Source: JAKJEP01 sp964580995 (GTDB lineage: Bacteria > Planctomycetota > Phycisphaerae > Sedimentisphaerales > SM23-30). Taken from it: a stretch of DNA of 17,230 nucleotides. The notes below the pieces were generated by a model. It was not told where the DNA came from, made no database searches, and saw nothing but the letters and a program-made list of their open reading frames with translations. Both the position numbers and the translations under genes were made by a program. Below, piece by piece: positions 6,405 to 12,922 of this stretch; position 1 is the first letter of the stretch, and every line of letters begins with the position of its first letter. The stretch is taken from positions 1-17,230 of the forward strand of contig CAZOMV010000114.1 of NCBI GenBank assembly GCA_964580995.1, read 5' to 3'.

Positions 6405-7394
6405 TCACTCTATGAAATATTTAACGTTCGTTTTTTTATATTCCGCTGTCGTTCGCAAAATATCATACCGCAGAGGATGAATTTGTTCAACCATTTGCGT
6501 CACCAGTTTTTGCAACTCCTCTTCGGTCCGACAGTGGGTCATGGCGAACAAATGGTAGGGCCAATCCGGGGCGGCGGGCCGCTGATAACAATGGCTGACC
6601 TGGGGATAGACGGCTAACTGATGACCGGCCGCTTCCATTTGTTGGGGAGATACCTCAAACACGATCATGGCGTTGATATTAAAACCTGCCTTCTGATGCT
6701 GGAGGGTGGCTCCAAACCGGCGAATCAGCCCGGATTGTTTCCATTGAACGATTTGCTCAAGGATATTCTCTGCCGGAATGAGTATCTGGTTAGCCACCCA
6801 CTGAAACGGTTCGGCAAGGACCGGCAGGTCTTCCTGTAGCTGGCGAACCAGGGCCATCTGCTGGTGCGAGAGATGTTCCTTGAGAGGAGGTGTCGCCGTG
6901 GGTGACGGGGAGGGAGTCGGCTGGGAAACGGGTATTGATCCGTTGCCATCCAGGTCAAAATTCACGTTGATCTTGAACAGTCGTTCCGCAGGCAAGCTGT
7001 ACAGATCCGTTAACTGAAAAACATGGCGCAGGTCATGTAAAATATCATCGAGCAAACGGGGATTCGATACCGTCAGCGTAAACCAGACATTAAACGCATG
7101 TGCCCTGCCGTAATTATGGGAGACGCCGGGCAACAGATTGACGGCATCGACAAACTCTTTCAGTTTTTCATTAGGAACTTTTGCTGCCACCAGAGTGCTG
7201 CAATATCCCAGATGCGCCGCATCGAATATGGCCCCAATTCGGCGAATGATTCCCTGTGCCTTTAACTCCGCGGTTTGCTGGAGGATTTCCGGTTCCTCGC
7301 ACCCCAAAACCTGGGCAATCACGGCATAAGGACGGTGGGTGATGGAGAAACGGGCTTGAATGATATTCAGGATTTTTTTCTGTACCTCGTTCAT
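6405..7394 (-). CDS. ahbAB: Fused siroheme decarboxylase, AhbA-AhbB in one chain
   Basis: 329 aa. Siroheme decarboxylase removes two acetate carboxyl groups from siroheme to give 12,18-didecarboxysiroheme, the first step of the alternative heme pathway. It is normally two Lrp/AsnC-like proteins, AhbA and AhbB. Here residues 1-150 form one copy (helix-turn-helix-like start MNEVQKKILNIIQ, then GIIRRIGAIFDAAHLGY and GVSHNYGRAHAFNVWFTL). Residues about 172-329 form the second (LIRRFGATLQHQKAGF, QVSHCYQRPAAPDWPYHLF, ending KKTNVKYFIE). A linker rich in Pro, Ser and Thr (about 150-172, TPSPSPTATPP) joins them. The start is the ATG at 7392-7394, which overlaps the ahbD stop (ATGA); an open frame extends 35 codons further upstream but lies inside ahbD. 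The heme d1 counterpart NirDL is excluded by the ahbC and ahbD neighbours. Confidence 0.9.
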   Translation of the reverse strand: MNEVQKKILNIIQARFSITHRPYAVIAQVLGCEEPEILQQTAELKAQGIIRRIGAIFDAAHLGYCSTLVAAKVPNEKLKEFVDAVNLLPGVSHNYGRAHAFNVWFTLTVSNPRLLDDILHDLRHVFQLTDLYSLPAERLFKINVNFDLDGNGSIPVSQPTPSPSPTATPPLKEHLSHQQMALVRQLQEDLPVLAEPFQWVANQILIPAENILEQIVQWKQSGLIRRFGATLQHQKAGFNINAMIVFEVSPQQMEAAGHQLAVYPQVSHCYQRPAAPDWPYHLFAMTHCRTEEELQKLVTQMVEQIHPLRYDILRTTAEYKKTNVKYFIE

Positions 7395-8482
7395 GATTCT
7401 TTTCCGCTTTTTTCCCGGGCAGGCTGATACACGCAAAACGGTTCCTCCGCCTGGAAATCCCCGGTAATAGCATAGGCTCGTGCCCGGCAGCCGCCGCACA
7501 GCCGCCGGTATTCACAATAACCGCATTTGCCCCGATACCGGTCCACATCACGGATCTGCTGAAAGAGGCTGGAGGTTTTCCAGATCGCCTCGAAATTCAG
7601 ATTGTTTTGGGCCAGATCGCCCGCTTCCAGTTCGAGAAAGCCGCAGATTTGCACCTTACCGGTATGCGAAATAAAGGCGAAACTCTTGCCGCCCAGGCAG
7701 CCGCCCGCTGGGTCTCCATGTCCCGGGTCGCTCGCCGAGGGAACCGGATTCTGCCGCACAATTCGCTGGTAGTGGGGAGCACAGGTAACTCGCACCTGCA
7801 TGGGGGTTACGGATCGCTGGCGATTGAGCCATTGCAGGGTCTGTTCATATTGTTCGGGGGAAATTTCCTGATCCGCCAGATCCTTGCCCCGGCCGGTGGG
7901 CACCAGCAGAAAGGGATTGAAGGTCATGGCCCCGACTTGTTCCGCCAGCTTCATAATTTCCGGCAGTTCGTCGATATTATGCCGGGTAATTGTCGTGTTG
8001 ATCTGAAAGGGAAGGTTATTTCGTTTGGCCGCGGTTATCGCCTGCAGGGCGGTATCAAAAGCCCCGCTGACACAGCGAAAGGCATCGTGCGATTCCGCCG
8101 TGGCACCATCGATAGAAATCGAAATACACTGAATGCCTGCCTCCTGCATCTTTTTCACGGCGGTGTCATCCACCAGCGCCCCGCATGGCGCCATTACCAT
8201 CCGCAACCCCAGCTCATGGCCATGTCGTGCGACATCATAGATATCCGTCCGCAGCATCGGCTCCCCGCCGGTCAGAATAATAATGGGATGGGCAAAGGCC
8301 GCGATATTTTCCAGCAGTTGAAAACACTGCCGGGTTGTGAACTCGTTTTCATAGGGAATATTTCGCGCCGCCGCCCGGCAGTGTTTGCAGTTCAGATTAC
8401 ATTGCCGGGTAACTTCCCAGGCAATGATACGGGGTTGATCGAAGGGGCTGGCAGCACTATTTTTCATGGGCGATTTCTTCAT
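7391..8482 (-). CDS. ahbD: Radical SAM heme synthase (Fe-coproporphyrin III decarboxylase)
   Basis: 363 aa. AhbD turns two propionate side chains of Fe-coproporphyrin III into vinyl groups to give heme b without oxygen. The SAM-binding [4Fe-4S] cluster is held by Cys28, Cys32 and Cys35 (CNLNCKHCRAAA). GGEP follows (TGGEPMLR), and a C-terminal SPASM-like region carries further cysteines (CGYCEYRRLCGGCRARA, plus the late PFC) for a second cluster. The segment GGCLGGKSFAFISHTGKVQ and the extra RAAA after the cluster motif fit AhbD better than AhbC. Start: ATG at 8480-8482 overlaps ahbC by 26 nt; an ATG five codons later (8465-8467) is equally possible, and neither has a strong ribosome-binding site. 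The stop overlaps the ahbAB start, so translation is probably coupled. Confidence 0.9.
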   Translation of the reverse strand: MKKSPMKNSAASPFDQPRIIAWEVTRQCNLNCKHCRAAARNIPYENEFTTRQCFQLLENIAAFAHPIIILTGGEPMLRTDIYDVARHGHELGLRMVMAPCGALVDDTAVKKMQEAGIQCISISIDGATAESHDAFRCVSGAFDTALQAITAAKRNNLPFQINTTITRHNIDELPEIMKLAEQVGAMTFNPFLLVPTGRGKDLADQEISPEQYEQTLQWLNRQRSVTPMQVRVTCAPHYQRIVRQNPVPSASDPGHGDPAGGCLGGKSFAFISHTGKVQICGFLELEAGDLAQNNLNFEAIWKTSSLFQQIRDVDRYRGKCGYCEYRRLCGGCRARAYAITGDFQAEEPFCVYQPAREKSGKES

Positions 8483-9647
8483 CCGTCAGATAACATGCCG
8501 GGTCCGGCGCCCAGAGGTTTCCCGTTGCTGCTTCCGCACGAACCCGAAAATTGCCGTTGCAGACATCCTGGAACCGGCAGATCCCGCAGCGGCCCAGTAA
8601 AAACCGTTTGCGATCTTTCAGTTTCGCCATCAACGGATCGCTGGTATCCGTCCAGATCTGCGAAAACTTTCGCTGCCGCACATTTCCAAAGCTGTAGTGC
8701 CGCCAGAACTGATCGGCATGGACTGCTCCATCCCAGCTCACGCAGGCAATGCCGATTCCGGAACTGTTACCCCCGTTCATCCGCAGCAACTGCATGACCT
8801 CCTCTGCTCGCTGCTCGTTTTTCTCACGCCGCAGCCGCAAATACAAATAGGGTCCGTCGGTGTGATTATCGACCGTCAGCACCTCATTAGGGATTCCCTG
8901 CTGATGCAGGGCGGCGGTACGGTCGATAATCAGATCCACTACCTCACGTGTCTGCGGGTGGTCCAAATCGTCTTCCATCATCTGGCTGCCCCGGCCGGCA
9001 TACACCAAATGGTAAAAACAAACCCGCGGAATATTCTCGTCCGTTAATAGCTGGAAAATTTCCGGTACATCCCGGACATTTCGTTTGTTGATGGTAAATC
9101 GCAGCCCGACCTTCACCCCCGCCTTTTGACAGTTGCGGATCGCCTGAATTGCCTTATCATACGCTCCTTTTTGTCCTCGAAACCTGTCGTTCGTTTCCCG
9201 CATCCCGTCCAGACTGATCCCCACATAGCTCAGGCCCGCTTCCGCGAATCGCCCCGCCAGCTTCTCATCAATCAGAGTACCATTGGTTGATATAACCGCC
9301 CGCATGCTGCGCTTCCGGGCATGTTCGATCAACGTAAGCAAATCTTCCCGCAGGGTCGGCTCCCCGCCGCTGAACAGGACTACCGGTACACCGAACTCCG
9401 CCAGATCATCCAGCAGTGCCAGCCCTTCCTCTGTGCTCAATTCCCCTTCATAATTTTTATTTGCCGACTGGGAATAACAGTGAACACAGGACAAATTACA
9501 CCGCCGGGTGGTGTTCCAAACCACAATCGGCTTTTTGTCCTGTGAAAATTGCAGCAGGTGGCTGGGCAGATCCTTCGCTTTCCGCTCATACCGCAACGGA
9601 TCCGATGGCTCTACGGTGCCGCAATACAATTTCGAGATTCCGATCAT
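8457..9647 (-). CDS. ahbC: Radical SAM Fe-coproporphyrin III synthase (didecarboxysiroheme deacetylase)
   Basis: 396 aa. AhbC removes two acetate groups from 12,18-didecarboxysiroheme to give Fe-coproporphyrin III. After a 40-residue N-terminal lead, VVWNTTRRCNLSCVHCYSQS supplies Cys50, Cys54 and Cys57 for the radical SAM cluster. FSGGEPTLREDL and ISTNGTLID follow, and later SYVGISLDGM. The C-terminal cysteines (CGICRFQDVCNGNFRVRA, PACYL) form a SPASM-like auxiliary cluster. The NTTRRCNL and VYAGRGS stretches are characteristic of AhbC. The ATG overlaps the stop of the upstream B12-type radical SAM gene (ATGA), with AAAGGA about 10 nt before it; the gene's end overlaps ahbD. Confidence 0.92.
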   Translation of the reverse strand: MIGISKLYCGTVEPSDPLRYERKAKDLPSHLLQFSQDKKPIVVWNTTRRCNLSCVHCYSQSANKNYEGELSTEEGLALLDDLAEFGVPVVLFSGGEPTLREDLLTLIEHARKRSMRAVISTNGTLIDEKLAGRFAEAGLSYVGISLDGMRETNDRFRGQKGAYDKAIQAIRNCQKAGVKVGLRFTINKRNVRDVPEIFQLLTDENIPRVCFYHLVYAGRGSQMMEDDLDHPQTREVVDLIIDRTAALHQQGIPNEVLTVDNHTDGPYLYLRLRREKNEQRAEEVMQLLRMNGGNSSGIGIACVSWDGAVHADQFWRHYSFGNVRQRKFSQIWTDTSDPLMAKLKDRKRFLLGRCGICRFQDVCNGNFRVRAEAATGNLWAPDPACYLTDEEIAHEK

Positions 9648-11416
9648 CCTGCTAGTATCCTTTGCAGCCGCTGATAGAGCTGCTGGCGATTATTACCGGC
9701 CAGATGATCCCAAGGTAAAACTTCCGTTGCTCCTCTGATCCGGTGAGCATAAAAGTCAGGATCAATGCCGCATTCCTCAAACGCACGAACATATCTATTA
9801 TATTTAAAACATTCGTCCCAGGCATCAAATCGCCCGCCCATTTTATAAACACTTTCTATTACAGAGCTTAAACGCCTGTCACCTCGCGAGAAAACGCCTT
9901 CCAGGATCGAACGCTGCATATGATGGAATTTCAAGGCCAACGGGCTACCCTTCATTTTCATTTTCGCCTCAATCAGCATCGAACGGGCGTTCTGGAAATA
10001 GCTCAGCCGTTGCTGCTCAATCCAGCCAAAGGGCGTATGGGGCTTGGGCACCAGCCACGACACCGCCACATTTACTGAGGCCGGCTGGCCGGCTACTTCC
10101 CGCCGCAACTGGGCAATCTGATCCGACAACTCGATAATCCCCAGCACGTCCTCCTGTATTTCGCCGGGAAAACCTACCATAAAATACAGTTTCACCTTCC
10201 GCCAGCCCATCTCGTAGGCGCTGCGCATGGTCGCCAGCAGATCGGTATCCGTTACCTGCTTGCCGATCGCCTTTCGCATCCGATCACTCGCCGTTTCCAC
10301 CGCAACCGTCAGCCCTTCTTTCCGAACATTCGCCACTTGGCTGGGCACATCCCGCAACTGCCGATCCACCCGCAAGGAAGGCAGGGAAATCCCCACATGC
10401 TTCCCGTCGAACTTCTGATACAGCTTTTGCGTCAACTCCGCCAGATTGGGATAATCGCTCGTTGATAAGCTCAAAAGCGAAACCGTATCATGGCCGGTAT
10501 GCAGATAACTCGCCCAGGCTAAATCAATAATTTGATCGATACTCCGATACCGCAGCGGCCCCTTCGTATGTCCCGCGTGGCAAAACGCGCAGCGTCCCGG
10601 ACAGCCGCGCATGATCTCAATCGCGATCCGGTCATGCACCGTTTCTGTATGGGCCACAATCGGCGCAGTGGGAAAAACCGCATTCTCCAGATCCGTTACA
10701 ATAGCCCGCTGCACACATTGGGGCACCCCTCCTTCCGTCGGCTTACAAGATAGCAATGTACCATCCGCCCCATATTCGCAATGATACAATTGCGGCACAT
10801 AGACAAACGGAAACTGCCGCGCCAATTCCAGCAGCAGTTCTCGGCGCCGGCATCGACCTCGCAATTTTTTAAAGGCCTCAATCACCGCTGGCAGGGATTC
10901 TTCCCCATCGCCCAGGATCACCAGATCGAAAAAGTCTGCCACCGGTTCACAGCAGTCCGCGATGGGTCCGCCGCCTATCACGAAAGGTTCCTTCTCGCCG
11001 CGATGCTCGGCCCGAAAGGGAATGCCCGCCAGATCGAGCAGGTACAGAATATTGGTATAAGCCAGCTCATGCTGGAGCGTAATCCCCAAAATATCAAATT
11101 CCCGCACCGGATGCCGACTCTCCCAGGAAAACAACGGAATGCCTTCCCGCCGCATGATTTCTTCGGCATCCAGCCAGGGGCAGAAAACCCGTTCGGCAAT
11201 GACCCCCGGCATCCGATTTAAAATCGTGTAAAGAATCGACAGCCCCAAATGACTCATGCCCACCGCATAGGTATCCGGAAAGGCCAGTGCCACCCGCACA
11301 TCACCGTCCTGGTATTCTTTATAAACCTGATTGATTTCCCCGCCGATGTATTGAGCGGGTGTGGTTACACCCGGCAGCAAAATCGTGGCGATCTTCCGTT
11401 TCATTTCTTCGGACAT
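9644..11416 (-). CDS. B12-binding-type radical SAM protein (TIGR03960-like)
   Basis: 590 aa, first gene of the heme operon. The N-terminal part (about 20-175) is like the Rossmann-type cobalamin-binding region of class B radical SAM proteins, with ARYIGGE-like AQYIGGEINQVYKEY, FPDTYAVGMSHLGLSIL, FVIGGGPIADCCEPVADFFD and LGDGEES. The His of the classical DxHxxG cobalamin motif was not seen, as is common in this family. The radical SAM core has Cys272, Cys276 and Cys279 (RGCPGRCAFCHAG), then VETASDRMRKAIGK and YFMVGFPGE. The family is widespread, often fused or adjacent to a DUF2344 protein, which is absent here; its reaction is unknown. Overlap with ahbC (ATGA) indicates co-translation with the heme genes. 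ATG at 11414-11416 is used; the next ATG is four codons on. Assignment to the family is firm, function is not. Confidence 0.85.
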   Translation of the reverse strand: MSEEMKRKIATILLPGVTTPAQYIGGEINQVYKEYQDGDVRVALAFPDTYAVGMSHLGLSILYTILNRMPGVIAERVFCPWLDAEEIMRREGIPLFSWESRHPVREFDILGITLQHELAYTNILYLLDLAGIPFRAEHRGEKEPFVIGGGPIADCCEPVADFFDLVILGDGEESLPAVIEAFKKLRGRCRRRELLLELARQFPFVYVPQLYHCEYGADGTLLSCKPTEGGVPQCVQRAIVTDLENAVFPTAPIVAHTETVHDRIAIEIMRGCPGRCAFCHAGHTKGPLRYRSIDQIIDLAWASYLHTGHDTVSLLSLSTSDYPNLAELTQKLYQKFDGKHVGISLPSLRVDRQLRDVPSQVANVRKEGLTVAVETASDRMRKAIGKQVTDTDLLATMRSAYEMGWRKVKLYFMVGFPGEIQEDVLGIIELSDQIAQLRREVAGQPASVNVAVSWLVPKPHTPFGWIEQQRLSYFQNARSMLIEAKMKMKGSPLALKFHHMQRSILEGVFSRGDRRLSSVIESVYKMGGRFDAWDECFKYNRYVRAFEECGIDPDFYAHRIRGATEVLPWDHLAGNNRQQLYQRLQRILAG

Positions 11417-11463
11417 TTATATTTTTGTATCCTGTATGGAGTGCAATATTCCGGCAAATCCTT

Positions 11464-11491
11464 ATCATAACTACATTTGGAATAAGTTCAA
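11464..11491 (-). promoter_or_regulatory. Sigma70-like promoter of the heme operon
   Basis: On the minus strand TTGAAC (11491-11486, four of six consensus matches) stands 16 nt before TATGAT (11469-11464, five of six matches). The predicted start lies near 11457, about 40 nt before the first ATG of the B12-type radical SAM gene. Confidence 0.6.
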
Positions 11492-11505
11492 GCAAGTTTT
11501 GCTTG
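11489..11505. promoter_or_regulatory. 17-bp inverted repeat over the heme operon -35 box
   Basis: CAAGCAA-GTT-TTGCTTG has perfect 7-bp arms and a 3-nt spacer. Its edge overlaps the -35 hexamer of the predicted heme operon promoter. The position fits a repressor or activator site; the protein is unknown. It is unlikely to be a terminator because no T-run follows on either strand. Confidence 0.45.
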
Positions 11506-11515
11506 GGTTGATCTG

Positions 11516-11558
11516 AAAACCGGCCTTGCATTAAAGAAGATTCGAAGTGACCGGTTTT
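11516..11558. terminator. Possible weak terminator at the end of the XylR-type gene
   Basis: AAAACCGG (11516-11523) and CCGGTTTT (11551-11558) are perfect 8-bp inverted arms with a 27-nt loop. The stop codon of the XylR-type gene lies in the loop. On the minus strand the right arm ends in TTTT; on the plus strand it ends in six T. The long loop makes this only a weak candidate. Confidence 0.3.
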
Positions 11559-12724
11559 TTAAAATAGAGACTGTTGCTGTATTGTTTTCGATAGGCTAGG
11601 GGTGAAATACCTTTTTCCTGTTGGAAGTATCGGGAAATATGTTCGATACTGGTAAAATCCAGGCACAAGGCAATCTGGCAAATCGGCAAATCCGTTTCCA
11701 GCAGCATTTCGCAGATACGTTCGATACGCACCCGGCGGATTTCTTCCTGAACGGTTCTGCCCAGGATCGCCCGAAACCGATCCAGCAGCGTTCGTCGGGA
11801 TAATCCGACCTTCTGCGCCACATCGGTAACCTGAATGGATTTTTTGGCATTTTGGCAGATAAAATGCACCGCCTTCATGACCGAGCGGTCTTCCGTTGCC
11901 AGGGTTTCGGTAGTTTGGCGGGTAACAATATGAGTAGGTTTGGCCACAACAATTGGATGATCCGGTTTTTCCCCCTTCATCAAGTCGTCAAGCAGTTGGG
12001 CCGCTTCGTAGCCTGCCCGGGTAGTGTTTATTGCCACACTGGAAAGCGTCGGATTGGACAAGCCGCAAAGCAGCGTATCATTGTCCACACCCACCACTGC
12101 CGTTTCCTCCGGAACATAGAAACCCGCCGATTTGCAGGCTTCGATAACCTGCTGGCCCCGGTCATCATTACATGCCATAATACCGACCGGTTTGGGAAGC
12201 GTTTTCAGCCAGTCTCTCAGCAGGGCGCTTTCGTTTTCCCAGCGCTGTTGTGATTTCAATTGAGGGTATTTGTAAAAATTTACCTCAAAACCGCTTTTAC
12301 TCAACCGGTTATGAAAACTCCTGCCTCGTTCCAGCGACCAGTACATATGGTTGAATCCGCAAAAAGCGAAATTTTTAAATCCTCGTTCTAATAGATGCTC
12401 TGCCGCCATCGCCCCGATCGCCTCATAGTCGCTGATAACGCAGGGGCCGGTCGGATTCTGCTGATTGTCATCGGTGGCAATGGTGGGCAAATGAAGGGCG
12501 GAAATATCGCGAAGGTTAGCCGGCTGCCGTGTAATGATGCCGTCTGCGCCCCATTTTTTCATCCGGTCGAAATGAAATTTGCGATCCTGATCACGGTAAA
12601 ACGGCGCAATAAGTTCCCGGTAAAAGGTCCAGGGACCGTTAAGCCGGGAATATTCCAATATGCCCTGCAGCAGCCCGCGGGCATAAGAACTTGACGCCTC
12701 AATCAATAAAATTACCTTTCGCAT
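11531..12724 (-). CDS. XylR-type regulator: sugar-binding domain plus AraC DNA-binding domain
   Basis: 397 aa, close to E. coli XylR (392 aa). Residues about 1-275 form a LacI/periplasmic-binding-protein-like sensor without an N-terminal helix-turn-helix (MRKVILLIEASSSYARGLLQGI, ISDYEAIGAMAAEHLLERGF, GIMACNDDRGQQVIEACKSAG, AVVGVDNDTLLCGLSNPTLSSVAINT). Residues about 285-385 are an AraC-type double helix-turn-helix (VTDVAQKVGLSRRTLLDRF, then ICQIALCLDFTSIEHISRYFQQEKGISPLAYRKQY). Such proteins bind a sugar and usually activate catabolic genes. It is divergent from the two GH172 genes, with a 32-bp inverted repeat in between. The ligand is unknown: the name reflects architecture, not proven xylose binding. 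No strong ribosome-binding site precedes the ATG. Confidence 0.9.
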   Translation of the reverse strand: MRKVILLIEASSSYARGLLQGILEYSRLNGPWTFYRELIAPFYRDQDRKFHFDRMKKWGADGIITRQPANLRDISALHLPTIATDDNQQNPTGPCVISDYEAIGAMAAEHLLERGFKNFAFCGFNHMYWSLERGRSFHNRLSKSGFEVNFYKYPQLKSQQRWENESALLRDWLKTLPKPVGIMACNDDRGQQVIEACKSAGFYVPEETAVVGVDNDTLLCGLSNPTLSSVAINTTRAGYEAAQLLDDLMKGEKPDHPIVVAKPTHIVTRQTTETLATEDRSVMKAVHFICQNAKKSIQVTDVAQKVGLSRRTLLDRFRAILGRTVQEEIRRVRIERICEMLLETDLPICQIALCLDFTSIEHISRYFQQEKGISPLAYRKQYSNSLYFKKPVTSNLL

Positions 12725-12825
12725 CTGTTCTTATTGCCATAGATATTTATGCAAATGACCATGACAGACATTGTAAAGTGGAAGCAAATTAGAATCAAAA
12801 TAAATTTCTCAAAATGGTTATTTAT

Positions 12826-12857
12826 TCTGCTAAAAATGGCGTTTCATTTTTGGCAGA
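12826..12857. promoter_or_regulatory. 32-bp inverted repeat, candidate XylR-type operator
   Basis: TCTGCTAAAAATG and CATTTTTGGCAGA are 13-bp arms with one mismatched pair, around the spacer GCGTTT. It lies between the divergent regulator and GH172 genes and ends 6 nt before the predicted -10 box of the GH172 promoter, covering the -35 position. AraC-type activators commonly bind there. It is the only strong symmetric element in the 198-bp region. Confidence 0.6.
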
Positions 12858-12869
12858 TACGGTTATGAT
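12842..12869 (+). promoter_or_regulatory. Activator-dependent-looking promoter of the GH172 pair
   Basis: TATGAT (12864-12869) matches five of six bases of the -10 consensus. The expected -35 position, 16 nt upstream, holds TTTCAT, a very poor match, and lies inside the 32-bp inverted repeat. A good -10 with a poor -35 under an operator suggests dependence on an activator. The predicted start is near 12876, about 47 nt before the chosen ATG. Confidence 0.4.
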
Positions 12870-12922
12870 AATGCCTGATGAAACCGCTTGTACGTTGGTA
12901 CTACACAAGGAGACTTGATCTT

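Noticed and set aside
6405..7499. Longer start for the AhbA-AhbB gene at 7499
   Set aside because: The extra 35 residues lie inside ahbD and do not look like AhbA; the ATG at 7392-7394 gives the family-typical start and overlaps the ahbD stop.
7607..8797. 396-codon plus-strand open frame opposite ahbC/ahbD
   Set aside because: Low-complexity, His/Arg/Gly-rich translation without family motifs, fully antisense to two clear radical SAM genes.
6405..9647. Heme d1 (NirDL/NirJ) biosynthesis instead of heme b
   Set aside because: Two distinct radical SAM proteins match AhbC and AhbD, and no nirS, nirF, nirN or nirE neighbours are present.
12725..12790. Minus-strand TTTACA as the -35 box of the XylR-type gene
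   Set aside because: No acceptable -10 hexamer lies 16-18 nt downstream, so the promoter of this gene was not assigned.
12878..12922. Upstream ATG for the first GH172 gene
   Set aside because: It lies at the predicted transcription start, has no ribosome-binding site, and puts a long Arg-rich stretch before an otherwise normal signal peptide.
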